The notes: generated by a model not told the origin, from the sequence alone. A stretch of 64,000 nucleotides of DNA from Azospirillum canadense (GCF_025961225.1 NZ_JAOQNG010000002.1:310001-374000), one strand, 5' to 3'. Positions 54,329-63,083 are shown, counted from the stretch's first letter. Numbers and translations: made by a program.

Positions 54329-55324
54329 ATGCACACCCATTCGCTGGACCGCTGGCGGCACGACCACGCCTTCGGGCAAGAGGAAGCCAGCGCCGCCGAG
54401 CGCCGGACCCTGGTCGTGGTCGCGCTGACCGCCGTCACCATGGTGGTGGAGGTCGCGGCCGGCCTGTGGACCGGCTCCATGGCCCTGCTGGCCGACGGCG
54501 TCCACATGGCCTCGCACGTGCTGGCGCTGGGCATCGCCGCCTTCGCCTACATGTACGCCCGCCGCCACGCCCACGACCCCCGCTTCAGCTTCGGGACGGG
54601 CAAGGTCAACGCGCTGGGCGGCTTCACCGGCGCGCTGCTTCTGGCCGTCGTCGCCCTCGGCATGGGGTGGGAGAGCGTCGCGCGCCTGATCACCCCCGGT
54701 CCCATCGCCTACGACGAGGCGATCCTCATCGCCATCCTCGGCCTGATCGTGAACGCCGCGAGTGTCCTGGTCCTCGGCGGGCACAGCCATGGGCACGGAC
54801 ATGGCCATGAACACGGCCATCATGGGCATGATCACCACGACCACGATCATCATGGGCACAGCCACCATGCGCACGGCCGCCATTCTCACGGCCACCACGC
54901 GCATGAGGACCACAACCTGCGCTCCGCCTATCTGCATGTGCTGGCGGACGCGCTGACCTCCGTGCTGGCCATCGCGGCCCTGCTCGGCGCCAAATATTCG
55001 GGGGCGACCTGGCTCGACCCGGTGATGGGCGTGGTCGGTGCGGTGCTGGTGGCGAACTGGTCGCGCGGGCTGATCGGCTCCACCAGCCGCGTCCTGCTCG
55101 ACCACCAGGCGTCGGATTCCGTGCGCGAGGGCATCCGCGCCGCCATCGAGCGCGGGGACGACCGCGTGGCCGACCTGCATGTCTGGTCCATCGGCCCGGG
55201 CGTCAACGCCGCCATCGTCAGCCTGGTCACCCACGACCCGCAGCCGCCGGAACACTACCGCGCGCGCGTTCCCGCCTCGCTCGGCATCCGGCACCTCAGC
55301 ATCGAAGTCAACCGCTGCGCTTAA
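54329..55324 (+). CDS. dmeF: CDF-family cation efflux transporter (DmeF type)
   Basis: The 331-residue protein has the CDF motif GSMALLADGVHMASHVLALG (~47-66), with HD metal-site residues, and six helices. A long His/Asp/Gly-rich loop (~150-195, e.g. HGHHGHDHHDHDHHGHSHH) and the second HD site YLHVLADALTSVLA follow. DmeF proteins export Co2+, Ni2+ or related metals; the strong His loop fits. Being in an operon with mntP behind a Mn2+ riboswitch, it may be co-induced by manganese. Confidence 0.92.
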   Translation: MHTHSLDRWRHDHAFGQEEASAAERRTLVVVALTAVTMVVEVAAGLWTGSMALLADGVHMASHVLALGIAAFAYMYARRHAHDPRFSFGTGKVNALGGFTGALLLAVVALGMGWESVARLITPGPIAYDEAILIAILGLIVNAASVLVLGGHSHGHGHGHEHGHHGHDHHDHDHHGHSHHAHGRHSHGHHAHEDHNLRSAYLHVLADALTSVLAIAALLGAKYSGATWLDPVMGVVGAVLVANWSRGLIGSTSRVLLDHQASDSVREGIRAAIERGDDRVADLHVWSIGPGVNAAIVSLVTHDPQPPEHYRARVPASLGIRHLSIEVNRCA

Positions 55325-55474
55325 GCCGCCCGGCGATGCCCGTCGGTACAGACGGGTGTTCTGCCGGAATTTCCCGTAGCGTTCGCTGCAAACGGCGGCT
55401 TGGCCGTCGAACTCCTGCCCTCCCCGCCTGTTGTCGCTTGCGCAAGGCAACATCGAACGGTGGGGAGACATCGA

Positions 55475-56290
55475 ATGGCCGACCTCCAGAACATCCTCGG
55501 TACCATGCTCGCGACGGGCATGGGCGGGCGCAGCGGCATGGGGATGGAAAGCATGGGCTCCATGCTGAACAACAGCGGCGGCCTTGGCGCCGGACCGATG
55601 GGCGAACCTTCGACCGGCCGAAGTGGCTTGGGCGTCGGGCCCGTCGCCGGGCTCGGCGCGCTGGCCTACATCGCCTACCGCGCCTTCCAGGAGCGCCAGC
55701 AGAACATGCGTCCGGATTCCGGTCAGCCGACGGAGGCGCCCACGAGCGGAGCCCCGTCGAGCGGCGGCCTATGGGGCGGTGGGGCCGGCGGCGGAATCCT
55801 GGGCAGCATTTTCGGCGGCGCGGCCGGCGGTGCCGGCGGCGGCTCCCTGGGCGACCGGCTGTCGCAAATGCTCCAGCCCCGCGCACCGCAGCCGGAAGCG
55901 GCCCACCCCGCCCCGGCGGACGAAGGCGCCTACCCGGCCCTGGCGATGGAGGACCAGCACGCCCTGCTGCTCATCCGCGCCATGATCGCCGCCGCCAACG
56001 CCGATGGCGAGATCACCGCGCAGGAGCGCGGGCGCATCCTGTCCGCGCTTGATGAGGCCGGGGCCGGCCCGGAGGAGCGGCGGGTGGTCGAACAGGAACT
56101 CGACCGGCCGCAGTCGCTCGACAGCCTGGTCCAGGCTGTCCGTGACCCGCAGACGGCGGAGCAGGTCTATATGGCCTCCATGATGGCGGTGGACCGCAAT
56201 TCGGAGACGGAGCGCTCCTACCTGCAGTATCTCGCCACCCGCCTGCGCATCGACCCGCAGCGGCTGCAGCAGATGAACCAGGCCGCGTAA
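55475..56290 (+). CDS. DUF533/TerB-like protein
   Basis: The 271-residue protein has an N-terminal ~75 residues rich in Gly/Met/Ser and a middle hydrophobic Gly-rich stretch (GGGILGSIFGGAAGGAGGGS). The C-terminal TerB-like helical domain (~165-270) carries LLLIRAMIAAANADGEITAQE and YMASMMAVDRNSETERSYLQ, the DUF533 (YebE) pattern with acidic metal-site residues. TerB-like domains are linked to tellurite and envelope stress, but function is unknown. Ribosome binding site GGGGAG precedes the ATG by 8 bases. Confidence 0.82.
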   Translation: MADLQNILGTMLATGMGGRSGMGMESMGSMLNNSGGLGAGPMGEPSTGRSGLGVGPVAGLGALAYIAYRAFQERQQNMRPDSGQPTEAPTSGAPSSGGLWGGGAGGGILGSIFGGAAGGAGGGSLGDRLSQMLQPRAPQPEAAHPAPADEGAYPALAMEDQHALLLIRAMIAAANADGEITAQERGRILSALDEAGAGPEERRVVEQELDRPQSLDSLVQAVRDPQTAEQVYMASMMAVDRNSETERSYLQYLATRLRIDPQRLQQMNQAA

Positions 56291-56302
56291 GCGACATGCG
56301 CG

Positions 56303-56971
56303 TCACGGCAGGGCCTGGGCCTGGAAGTCATCGAATTCGGTGACGCTGTCGGCCTTGGTCCACAGGCCCACCTTGCCGGCCGCCTTGAAGGTCGGGTCCT
56401 GGGCTTCGAACAGCGGCTGGCCATCGAGGGAGACCTGGAGCCGGTCCCCCTCGACGGTCAGGCCCAGCGTGCGCCAATCGCCGGTGCGCAGGTCGGCGGG
56501 CTTTCCGGTGATCTCCGAGCGGAGGCCAGCCACCACCTTGTACAGGTTGACGTTCCCTTCCAACGCGTTGGCGCGCACGACGTAGTAGTTTCCGGAATCC
56601 CGGAACCGCGCCACAAGGCCGGCGCCTTGGTCCACCCTGCCCGACACCGGCTTGAAGCGGACGCTCAGCCGGACGTTGGCCGTGGTCAGGGCGTTCTCGA
56701 TGCACAGCGGAAAGCGGTTCCCGGTCGCGTCGGCGCTGGACTGCGTCAGCACCTTCGGCCCCGCCAGCGAGGAAGAATCCTCCGTCACAGCCCAGCGCGG
56801 CGGTTGACCCTTGCCCGTCTGTGCGACGGAAAAGCCCGGCGGCAGACCGCCGACCTTGTCCCCTTCGAAGTCGAAGCGGATCGATTGGCCGACCGGTCCG
56901 GCCGCCAGGGCGGAACCGGAAGCGGCGGCCAGGACAGCCAAGGCAACCAACGCACCAACGCGCACCGTCAT
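56303..56971 (-). CDS. Secreted concanavalin-like (DUF1080/laminin-G-type) protein
   Basis: The 222-residue protein has a signal peptide (VGALVALAVLAAASGSALAA, ~5-24). The beta-sandwich-like mature part carries RFDFEGDKVGGLPPGFSV, RFRDSGNYYVVRANALEGN and LTVEGDRLQVSLDGQPLFEA, as in DUF1080 and other laminin-G/glucanase-like folds. It may bind or hydrolyse a saccharide in the periplasm; no catalytic residues could be assigned. Its ATG overlaps the GntR regulator stop, so the two are co-translated. Confidence 0.75.
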   Translation of the reverse strand: MTVRVGALVALAVLAAASGSALAAGPVGQSIRFDFEGDKVGGLPPGFSVAQTGKGQPPRWAVTEDSSSLAGPKVLTQSSADATGNRFPLCIENALTTANVRLSVRFKPVSGRVDQGAGLVARFRDSGNYYVVRANALEGNVNLYKVVAGLRSEITGKPADLRTGDWRTLGLTVEGDRLQVSLDGQPLFEAQDPTFKAAGKVGLWTKADSVTEFDDFQAQALP

Positions 56972-57648
56972 GGCGATCTTCCCTCTGATGTTGGCATCTC
57001 AGGGAAACAACGCGCGGCAAGCGCCAAGCTCCGCACATGAACGCGCGCCACCGCCTCGGCGCGGTCCGGATCCCGATCGCGGATCGCGGCGACCAGATGC
57101 GCGTGGTCGTCGCGCCGGACCGACAGGTCCTCCCGCGTTGTCGGACGGCCGCGGCACATGGTCCGCGTCTGCGCGTAGAGCGCCTCCAGCATCCGCCCGA
57201 TGGTCTCGTTGCCGGCGATGCGCAGCACGGCCTGATGGAAGGCCAGCGCCGCGTCGGCGTAGCCGGTGTCGTCACCCGCGTCCAAGCAGGCCTGCTGCTC
57301 TGCCAGCGACCGCTCCAGCGCCGCCACGTCGGCCAACCCGGCCCGCTCCGCCGCGAGGCGCGCAGCCATGCCCTCCAGCGCTTCCCGCGTCTCAAACAGC
57401 TCGGCCAAGCGGCGCGCGTCGAAGCGCACGAGGAAGACCCCGTGCCGAGGCACGACCTCCAGCAGCCCTTCCGATTCCAGCCGCGCGATGGCGTCCCACA
57501 CCGGCGACCGGCTGACCCCGAGTTCCTGCGCGACGGCAATCACGTTGACCTTGGCGCCCGGCGCGTAGCGGTCGCTGTCCAGCAGCAGCGCGCGCAGGCG
57601 CTCGTAGGCCTCCTCCCCCAGGTTTGGGCGACGCATCCGGACGATCAT
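56968..57648 (-). CDS. GntR-family transcriptional regulator (FCD/FadR-like)
   Basis: The 226-residue protein has a winged helix-turn-helix at ~8-75 (QELGVSRSPVWDAIARLESE) and the FCD all-helical effector domain (~80-210) with Asp/His metal-site residues (ALAFHQAVL, RRDDHAHLVAAIRD). It probably responds to a carboxylate ligand. It faces the methyltransferase gene; a perfect palindrome in the gap is the likely operator. The gene downstream, a secreted protein, overlaps it. Confidence 0.92.
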   Translation of the reverse strand: MIVRMRRPNLGEEAYERLRALLLDSDRYAPGAKVNVIAVAQELGVSRSPVWDAIARLESEGLLEVVPRHGVFLVRFDARRLAELFETREALEGMAARLAAERAGLADVAALERSLAEQQACLDAGDDTGYADAALAFHQAVLRIAGNETIGRMLEALYAQTRTMCRGRPTTREDLSVRRDDHAHLVAAIRDRDPDRAEAVARVHVRSLALAARCFPEMPTSEGRSP

Positions 57649-57678
57649 GGTTTTCCCACATGCAATGTCACCATTGAC

Positions 57679-57692
57679 GGTAACATGTTACC
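57679..57692. promoter_or_regulatory. Palindromic operator candidate for the GntR regulator
   Basis: GGTAACATGTTACC is a perfect 14-base palindrome in the 98-base divergent gap, preceded by GTCA-CCAT-TGAC. GntR/FadR-type operators have such short inverted repeats. It is placed to control both the regulator and the methyltransferase gene. Confidence 0.6.
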
Positions 57693-57746
57693 AGTGCACA
57701 GTCGAGGCCATCCGCACCGTTTCACCCACACCGAGGAGCCCGACCC

Positions 57747-58340
57747 ATGCTGGTGGATGCCGCCGTCGACCACGTGCTGCGCGACCTGGAGAGCTTTGGC
57801 CGCGAGAACGACAGCCGCGAGGGCGACCGCGCCCGCAAGATGCTGAACCTGGAACGCGAGACGGCCGAATTGGTGCATGTCCTGGTGCGCAGCGGGCGGC
57901 GCCGGCGCGTGCTGGAGATTGGTACGTCCAACGGCGTCAGCACCCTCTGGCTCGCCGCCGCCCTGCGCGCGACCGGCGCCACGGAGCCCCTGATCAGCGT
58001 CGAGCGTGATCCCGCCAAGAGCGCCGAAGCCCGCGCGAACCTGGAGCGCGCCGGGCTGGCCGACCGCGTCCACCTGCTGGTCGGCGACGCGACGGAGGTG
58101 GTGGCCGGCCTGCCCGGCCCCTTCGACTGCGTCTTCTTCGACGCCGACCGCTGGAGCGCTCCGGACCAGCTGCGCCTGCTCCTGCCGAAGCTGGAACGGG
58201 ACTGCCTGCTGCTGGCTGACAACGCCCTGTCCCATCCCCAGGAGATCGCCGGCTACATCGCCGCCGTGGAGGCACTGCCCGATTTCGGCTCCACGACCTT
58301 CCCGGTCGGCAAGGGGCTGCATGTGGCGCATCGGGGGTGA
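57747..58340 (+). CDS. O-methyltransferase, SAM-dependent (family 3)
   Basis: The 197-residue protein has the SAM-binding motif VLEIGTSNGVSTLWLAAAL (~54-72), an acidic residue after VERDP (~91), and DCVFFDADRW with the metal-binding Asp. It resembles catechol/caffeoyl-CoA-type O-methyltransferases, but the substrate is unknown. It lies opposite the GntR regulator and may be its target. The gene ends at a large hairpin. Confidence 0.85.
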   Translation: MLVDAAVDHVLRDLESFGRENDSREGDRARKMLNLERETAELVHVLVRSGRRRRVLEIGTSNGVSTLWLAAALRATGATEPLISVERDPAKSAEARANLERAGLADRVHLLVGDATEVVAGLPGPFDCVFFDADRWSAPDQLRLLLPKLERDCLLLADNALSHPQEIAGYIAAVEALPDFGSTTFPVGKGLHVAHRG

Positions 58341-58365
58341 GGGGCGTGGGGAGCGTGGTCGCGTT

Positions 58366-58417
58366 GGGCCCCCTCCCGACCTCCCCCGCGAAGTGGGGGG
58401 AGGTCGGGAGGGGGCCC
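58366..58417. terminator. Perfect 22-base-arm palindrome between convergent genes
   Basis: Arms at 58366-58387 and 58396-58417 are exact inverted copies around an 8-base loop. It lies between the methyltransferase and aas stops and would form an extremely stable hairpin in both transcripts. Base composition matches the CTCCCC/GGGGAG repeat class. Confidence 0.8.
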
Positions 58418-58446
58418 AGTACAACCACTCATCCCCCTCCCCGACC

Positions 58447-61400
58447 TCACACCCCCTCCCCCGCCAACGCCTCCGCGGCGAGGCGCATGACCGCCGGGTA
58501 GTCGGTCTTGCCGGTGCCGAGCAGCGGGATGCTCGTGGCGCGGACGATGTCGCGGGGGATGGCGAGTTCCGGGGCTCCCCGGGCTTTGGCGGCGGACACC
58601 AGGGCGTCGCGTGACAGGGCCGGGCTGGCGGTGACGAGCACGATGCGCTCCCCGCGCTTGGCGTCCGGAAGGGCGACCGCGGCGTGCGGGGCCGCAGGGT
58701 CGGCCTGCACCGCCAGTTCTTCCACAACGCCCAGGGGCACCATTTCGCCGGCCACCTTGGCGAAGCGTTTCACGCGGCCGACGATGCGGATGAAGCCGTC
58801 GGCGTCGATTTCCACGATGTCGCCGGTGTCGTGCCAGCCGTCCTCCGGCGCCTGCACCTCGCAAGGGCGGTCGGCGAAGAGATAGCCCTTCATCACGTTC
58901 GGCCCACGCACCCGCAGCCGCCCGCCGACGGGGACGCCGGGAACCGGCACCAGCTGCGTCTCGATGCCCGGCAGCGCCTGCCCGACCGTGCCGGGCCGGA
59001 AGCGGGCGGGCGTGTTCACCGCGATGACCGGCGCAGTTTCCGTGGTGCCGTACCCCTCCAGCAGGTGGACTCGCAGCCGTTCCGTGTAGGTGCGCCGCGT
59101 TTCCTCCTGCAGCCGTTCCGCCCCGGCGAAGACCAGCCGCAGCGAGCGGAAGTCGTAGGGATCCGCCGCCCGCGCCCAGGCGTTGAGGAAGAAGTCGGTG
59201 CCGAACAGGACCGTGGCGTTGGTTTGGTAGACCAGCTCCGGAATCAGCCGCACGTGCCGCGGGTTGGGGTACAGCACCGTTTTGACCCCGTTCAGGATCG
59301 GCAGCAGCATCCCGCCCAGCAGCCCGAAGGAGTGGAAGACCGGCAGGCAGTTGAACACCACGTCCTGGCGGGTGAAGTCCACCACCGACGCCACCTGCGC
59401 CATGTTGGCGAGCAGGTTGTCGTGGGTCAGCGCCACGCCCTTCGGCGGCCCCTCCGACCCCGAGGTGAAGGGGATCGCCGCCACGTCGTCCGGCTGGCCT
59501 TGCGGCGGCAACAGCCGTTCCGGCGCCACCAGCGCCGCGAGCGCACGCAGCTTGTCGCCCAGCGTCAGGCCGCGCTTCACGTCCTCCAGATAGAGGATCG
59601 CGTGGTCGGCGGCGAGCGCGTCGACCAGCGGGCCGAGGCGGCCCTTCTCCACGAACTGGGCCGAGGTGACGATGCGGCGCACCCCGGCGGCGCGGCAGGC
59701 GGCCTTAATGGACTCCACCCCCGCCGTGAAGTTCAGCATCGCCGCCGGCCGGCCATACGCCACCAGACCGAAGAAGGCGGCCGCGGTGGGCGACGCGGTC
59801 GGCAGCAGCAGACCGACCGCCTCCCCCTGTGCCGTGCCGCGCGTCAGGATGCGGCCAAGCACCAGCGCCCGGGCAATCAGCGCGCGGTAGGAAACTGTGG
59901 TGAAGTCGCCGTCCTGCACCGCCGCCTCCCCCCGGCCGGTCCTGCGGCTGGCGTCGAGCAGCGCGCAGGCCAGGGTGGGCGGCCGTTCGTTGGCGGCGAA
60001 GACGGTTTCCGTCATCACGCGCGACAGCCAGGACTTCAGCGCGGCGCGGCGCTTCTTGCCGACAAGGCCCGTCACGTCCGGGGTGGCGACCGGCGGCATG
60101 ACGGTGATGGTGATGCGCGGGAACAGCCCCAGCCGAAGACGCCCGTGCATGCGCGACAGGACGGAGCGCTGGGCACCCTCGATGCAGACCGGCACAATGG
60201 GGCAGCGCGCCTTGTCGGCCAGCATGCCGGGACCGCCGTTGATCTTCATCAGCGAGCCGGTGACGGTGATTCGCCCTTCCGGGAAGATGCAGATCTTGTG
60301 GCCCTCGGCGAGTGTGCGGGCCAGCACGCGCGTGCCCATGGGGTTGGTCGGGTCGATGGTCACGTGATCGGCCAGCGCCAGGAAGGGCTTGGCCCAGGCC
60401 TGTTGCGCGATGAAGGTGTCCACCGCGAAGCGCATGCCCGGCAGGAAGGCGGCGAGCAGCGCGCCGTCCAGGAAGGACTGGTGGTTCGGCGTGATGACCG
60501 CAGGGCCGTCCAGGTCCGCCAGATGCTCAGCCCCGCGGACCTCCACCCGGAAGGCGAGGCGGAACAGGCCACGGGCCAGGGACCGGCCGATCTCCACGGC
60601 GTCGTTGGACAGGGCCAGCACCACGGCGGCCAGCATGCTCGCCCCGCCCACGGCGGCCACGGTCAGCGGCGACAGGCCGAGCGCCAGCATGGCCGCGGCG
60701 ACGCCGGAGCCCACGACCATGAAGAGCGCGTTGACCACGTTGGCCGCGGCGATGACCCGAGCGCGGGCCGACACCGCCGCCCGGTGCTGGATCAGCGCGT
60801 AGAGCGGCACGGCGAAGGCTCCACCCGCCGCCGCGATCACGAACAGGTCCACCAGCAACGGCAACGCCCAGGGCTGGGCCAGCAGGGCCATTGGCGACAG
60901 GGGCTCGGCGGACGGCGTGGACGGGGTCAGCAGCGGCAGCGCCGCGCCCGCCAGCCCGGCCACGAGGCCGGCCAGCGCCGCCCGGCGCGCGTCGGCGGTG
61001 GAGGGCGTGCGGTGGCCCAGCCCGGCCAGCACCGAACCGACGGCGACGCCCACGGCGAACACCGCCAGGAGCAACGTCGCCCCGGCGCTGTCCGCGCCGA
61101 GATCCTCCCGCGCGATGGCCGGGAACTGCGCCATGACCACGGCGCCGACTCCCCAGAAGACGGAGATGCCGTAGATCGCCCGCATGGAGGCGGGATCCTG
61201 CGCGGTGGCGCGCAGCACGCGCAGCGTCACCGACACGGGGTTCAATCCGACCCGCACCGCCGGGTCGGCGTTTCCGGCCCGCGGGATGAGCAGGGACGCG
61301 CCCAGGCCGAGCACGGACGACGCCCCCAGAAGGGCCGGGACCGCCCAAGGGTCGGCCAGGGCGAGGGATCCGCCGGCGATGGTGCCCAGCAGGATGGCGA

Positions 61401-61878
61401 CGAAGGTTCCCGCCTCCACAAGGCCGTTGCCGGCGCTCAGCTCGTGGGGGGGCAGCAGGTCGGGCAGCAGGCCGTACTTCACCGGCCCGAAGACGGTCGA
61501 GTGTGCCCCCATGCCGACCAGCGCCGCGATCAGGATGGGCAGGCTGGCGTCCAGGATGCCCCAGGCGGCGATGGCCATCAGCCCGATTTCCGCGACCTTC
61601 ACCGCGCGGGCGACCAAGGTGCGGTCGTAGCGGTCGGCGAGTTGGCCGGCGGTGGCGGAGAACAGCAGGAAGGGCAGCGTGAAGGCGCCCGCCGCCAGTG
61701 TGGACACGAGCGCGCCGTTTCCGGCCATGCCGCCTTCCGAGACACCATAGACCGCCAGCACGGCGATGGCGCCGCGCAGGACGTTGTCGCCGAAGGCGCC
61801 GAGGAACTGGGTCAGGAACAGCGGCAGGAAGCGCCGCGCCGCCAGAAGGCCCAACTCGTTCGTCACGGGATCGCTCAT
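58447..61878 (-). CDS. aas: Trifunctional Aas: lysophospholipid transporter, acyltransferase and acyl-ACP/CoA ligase
   Basis: The 1143-residue protein fuses an MFS/LplT-like membrane domain (~1-430, ~12 helices) with a PlsC acyltransferase (~450-640; HxxxxD in NHQSFLD, FPEGRITVTG). A C-terminal AMP-forming ligase (~660-1143) has FTSGSEGPPKGVALTH, EGYGTTETAPVIAV and TGDIVEID. It would flip lysophospholipid inward and reacylate it using free fatty acid. The order matches other long Aas proteins. Start ATG at 61878 overlaps the TetR stop; a much longer in-frame extension covers the TetR gene and is not real. Confidence 0.93.
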   Translation of the reverse strand: MSDPVTNELGLLAARRFLPLFLTQFLGAFGDNVLRGAIAVLAVYGVSEGGMAGNGALVSTLAAGAFTLPFLLFSATAGQLADRYDRTLVARAVKVAEIGLMAIAAWGILDASLPILIAALVGMGAHSTVFGPVKYGLLPDLLPPHELSAGNGLVEAGTFVAILLGTIAGGSLALADPWAVPALLGASSVLGLGASLLIPRAGNADPAVRVGLNPVSVTLRVLRATAQDPASMRAIYGISVFWGVGAVVMAQFPAIAREDLGADSAGATLLLAVFAVGVAVGSVLAGLGHRTPSTADARRAALAGLVAGLAGAALPLLTPSTPSAEPLSPMALLAQPWALPLLVDLFVIAAAGGAFAVPLYALIQHRAAVSARARVIAAANVVNALFMVVGSGVAAAMLALGLSPLTVAAVGGASMLAAVVLALSNDAVEIGRSLARGLFRLAFRVEVRGAEHLADLDGPAVITPNHQSFLDGALLAAFLPGMRFAVDTFIAQQAWAKPFLALADHVTIDPTNPMGTRVLARTLAEGHKICIFPEGRITVTGSLMKINGGPGMLADKARCPIVPVCIEGAQRSVLSRMHGRLRLGLFPRITITVMPPVATPDVTGLVGKKRRAALKSWLSRVMTETVFAANERPPTLACALLDASRRTGRGEAAVQDGDFTTVSYRALIARALVLGRILTRGTAQGEAVGLLLPTASPTAAAFFGLVAYGRPAAMLNFTAGVESIKAACRAAGVRRIVTSAQFVEKGRLGPLVDALAADHAILYLEDVKRGLTLGDKLRALAALVAPERLLPPQGQPDDVAAIPFTSGSEGPPKGVALTHDNLLANMAQVASVVDFTRQDVVFNCLPVFHSFGLLGGMLLPILNGVKTVLYPNPRHVRLIPELVYQTNATVLFGTDFFLNAWARAADPYDFRSLRLVFAGAERLQEETRRTYTERLRVHLLEGYGTTETAPVIAVNTPARFRPGTVGQALPGIETQLVPVPGVPVGGRLRVRGPNVMKGYLFADRPCEVQAPEDGWHDTGDIVEIDADGFIRIVGRVKRFAKVAGEMVPLGVVEELAVQADPAAPHAAVALPDAKRGERIVLVTASPALSRDALVSAAKARGAPELAIPRDIVRATSIPLLGTGKTDYPAVMRLAAEALAGEGV

Positions 61879-62447
61879 GACACCGCTCCTTTCCGGGCCA
61901 AACCGTTCAACAACGCATCGGCGATGGTGCCGGCAAGGTCGCCGAGCGGGGTCGCCTGACGCCCGTAGACCTGGGACTGCACGTTCATGACGATGGCGCC
62001 GATGACGATGTGGGCCAGCGCTTCGCAGTTGGCGTCGCGGACGCTGCCCTCCTTGATGCCGGCGCCGATGATGGCGCACACCACGTCCACCGGGGTTTCC
62101 TGCCCGTCCGGCACCAGCGGCAGGCCGTCGTGCTGCGACAGCAGCAGGAAGCGCGCCCGGTCGGGGGCCGCCTCGACCAGCCGGAAGGCCCATTCGATCA
62201 CGCGCCGCAGCCGGTCCGGCGCCGGGCCGGTTCCCGCGGCCTCGCGCAGGGCTTGGGACAGGGCAGTGTATTCCGCCGCAAACAGGTCGGCGGCAAGATC
62301 CTCCTTGCTCGCCCAATGGCGGTAGAGCGCGCCCTCGGACACTCCGGCCGCGCGGGCGATGTCCTTGATTGTCGTAGCCTTCACGCCCTTTTGCGCGAAC
62401 AGTGCGAGTGCCGCGTCCCGAACTTTCTGCCGAACATCGATGGGCAT
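61875..62447 (-). CDS. TetR-family regulator upstream of aas
   Basis: The 190-residue protein has the TetR helix-turn-helix (VKATTIKDIARAAGVSEGAL, YRHWASKED, ~22-50) and a C-terminal ligand domain. It overlaps the aas ATG by four bases, so the pair forms one operon with coupled translation. An 18-base palindrome 28 bases before its start is the likely operator, implying autorepression and lipid or fatty-acid sensing. The ligand is inferred. Confidence 0.92.
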   Translation of the reverse strand: MPIDVRQKVRDAALALFAQKGVKATTIKDIARAAGVSEGALYRHWASKEDLAADLFAAEYTALSQALREAAGTGPAPDRLRRVIEWAFRLVEAAPDRARFLLLSQHDGLPLVPDGQETPVDVVCAIIGAGIKEGSVRDANCEALAHIVIGAIVMNVQSQVYGRQATPLGDLAGTIADALLNGLARKGAVS

Positions 62448-62474
62448 GATGCCTCCGTCCCCGCCGACTGGTCA

Positions 62475-62492
62475 TGAGTGAATGTTCACTCA
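62475..62492. promoter_or_regulatory. TetR operator candidate
   Basis: TGAGTGAA-TG-TTCACTCA is a perfect palindrome with 8-base arms, in form like TetR-family sites of lipid regulators (TGAGTGAA...). It lies in front of the TetR-aas operon. Confidence 0.72.
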
Positions 62493-62532
62493 CATCATGC
62501 CGCAGACAATTGCGCGGTGCAAGATGCCGTTT

Positions 62533-62656
62533 CATACGGCCGGCGCATGAACAGTTCCATGATCGGCCGGCCGTATGCCCCTTTCGCACATGGCTGCGCC
62601 ATGTGCTGTCGGGTTTGAACCGAAGGTGTTTGATGGAAGCCATCAAACACCTTCGG
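62533..62656. repeat. Cluster of three hairpins between the TetR and cupin genes
   Basis: Three inverted repeats stand in a row: CATACGGCCGG/CCGGCCGTATG (62533-62577, 11-base arms), GCACATGGC-TGC-GCCATGTGC (62586-62606) and 17-base perfect arms around AAG (62620-62636 and 62640-62656). They fill most of the 324-base gap. Possible uses are terminator, structured RNA or remnant mobile element; the sequence does not decide. Confidence 0.7.
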
Positions 62657-62771
62657 TATCGGCCATTCACCGTTTGCGCTGGCAGGAATTGACGGGGCGT
62701 TGTCATTGTGCCAGTGGACCGCGCGCCGCAAGGTCGCCGCCGCTCCCTTGACGCCACACGGATCAACAGTG

Positions 62772-63083
62772 ATGAAGATCGTGCAATCGCGGTCCTTCCG
62801 CCCCGCCACCGCTTGGGCGGCGCTCGACATCGCGGAGATCGACGGCGCCACCGTGCGCCTGCATTGGACCGACAAACCGTACCGCTGGCACGTCAACGCC
62901 GGCGACGAGGTATTCGCCGTGCTGGGCGGTGCGGTGGATATGCATTTCCGCATTGATGGCCGGGAGGAGGTTGCGCGCCTTGGCCCCGGCGATCTCTTCC
63001 ACGCCGGGGCTGGGGATGAGCATGTCGCCCACCCCGTCGGCGAGGCGCGCATCCTGGTCATCGAGCGCAAGGGCAGCGTGTAG
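62772..63083 (+). CDS. Cupin-domain protein
   Basis: The 103-residue protein is a small single cupin. WHVNAGDEVFAVLGGAVDMHF and LGPGDLFHAGAGDEHVAHPV are the two cupin motifs, with His/Glu ligands for a metal. Such proteins act as isomerases, oxygenases or sugar/metabolite binders; function here is unknown. Start at 62772 is chosen as the point where the domain begins; the ribosome binding site is weak, and a TTG 72 bases upstream is possible. It converges on the chemoreceptor gene. Confidence 0.8.
   Translation: MKIVQSRSFRPATAWAALDIAEIDGATVRLHWTDKPYRWHVNAGDEVFAVLGGAVDMHFRIDGREEVARLGPGDLFHAGAGDEHVAHPVGEARILVIERKGSV

Noticed and set aside
58684..61959. Very long open frame antisense to aas
   Set aside because: Arg/Gly/His/Gln-rich composition and lack of any domain mark it as a GC-driven shadow of the aas frame.
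62495..63070. Minus-strand open frame over the hairpin cluster and cupin gene
   Set aside because: It overlaps the well-supported cupin gene on the other strand and is low in plausible structure.
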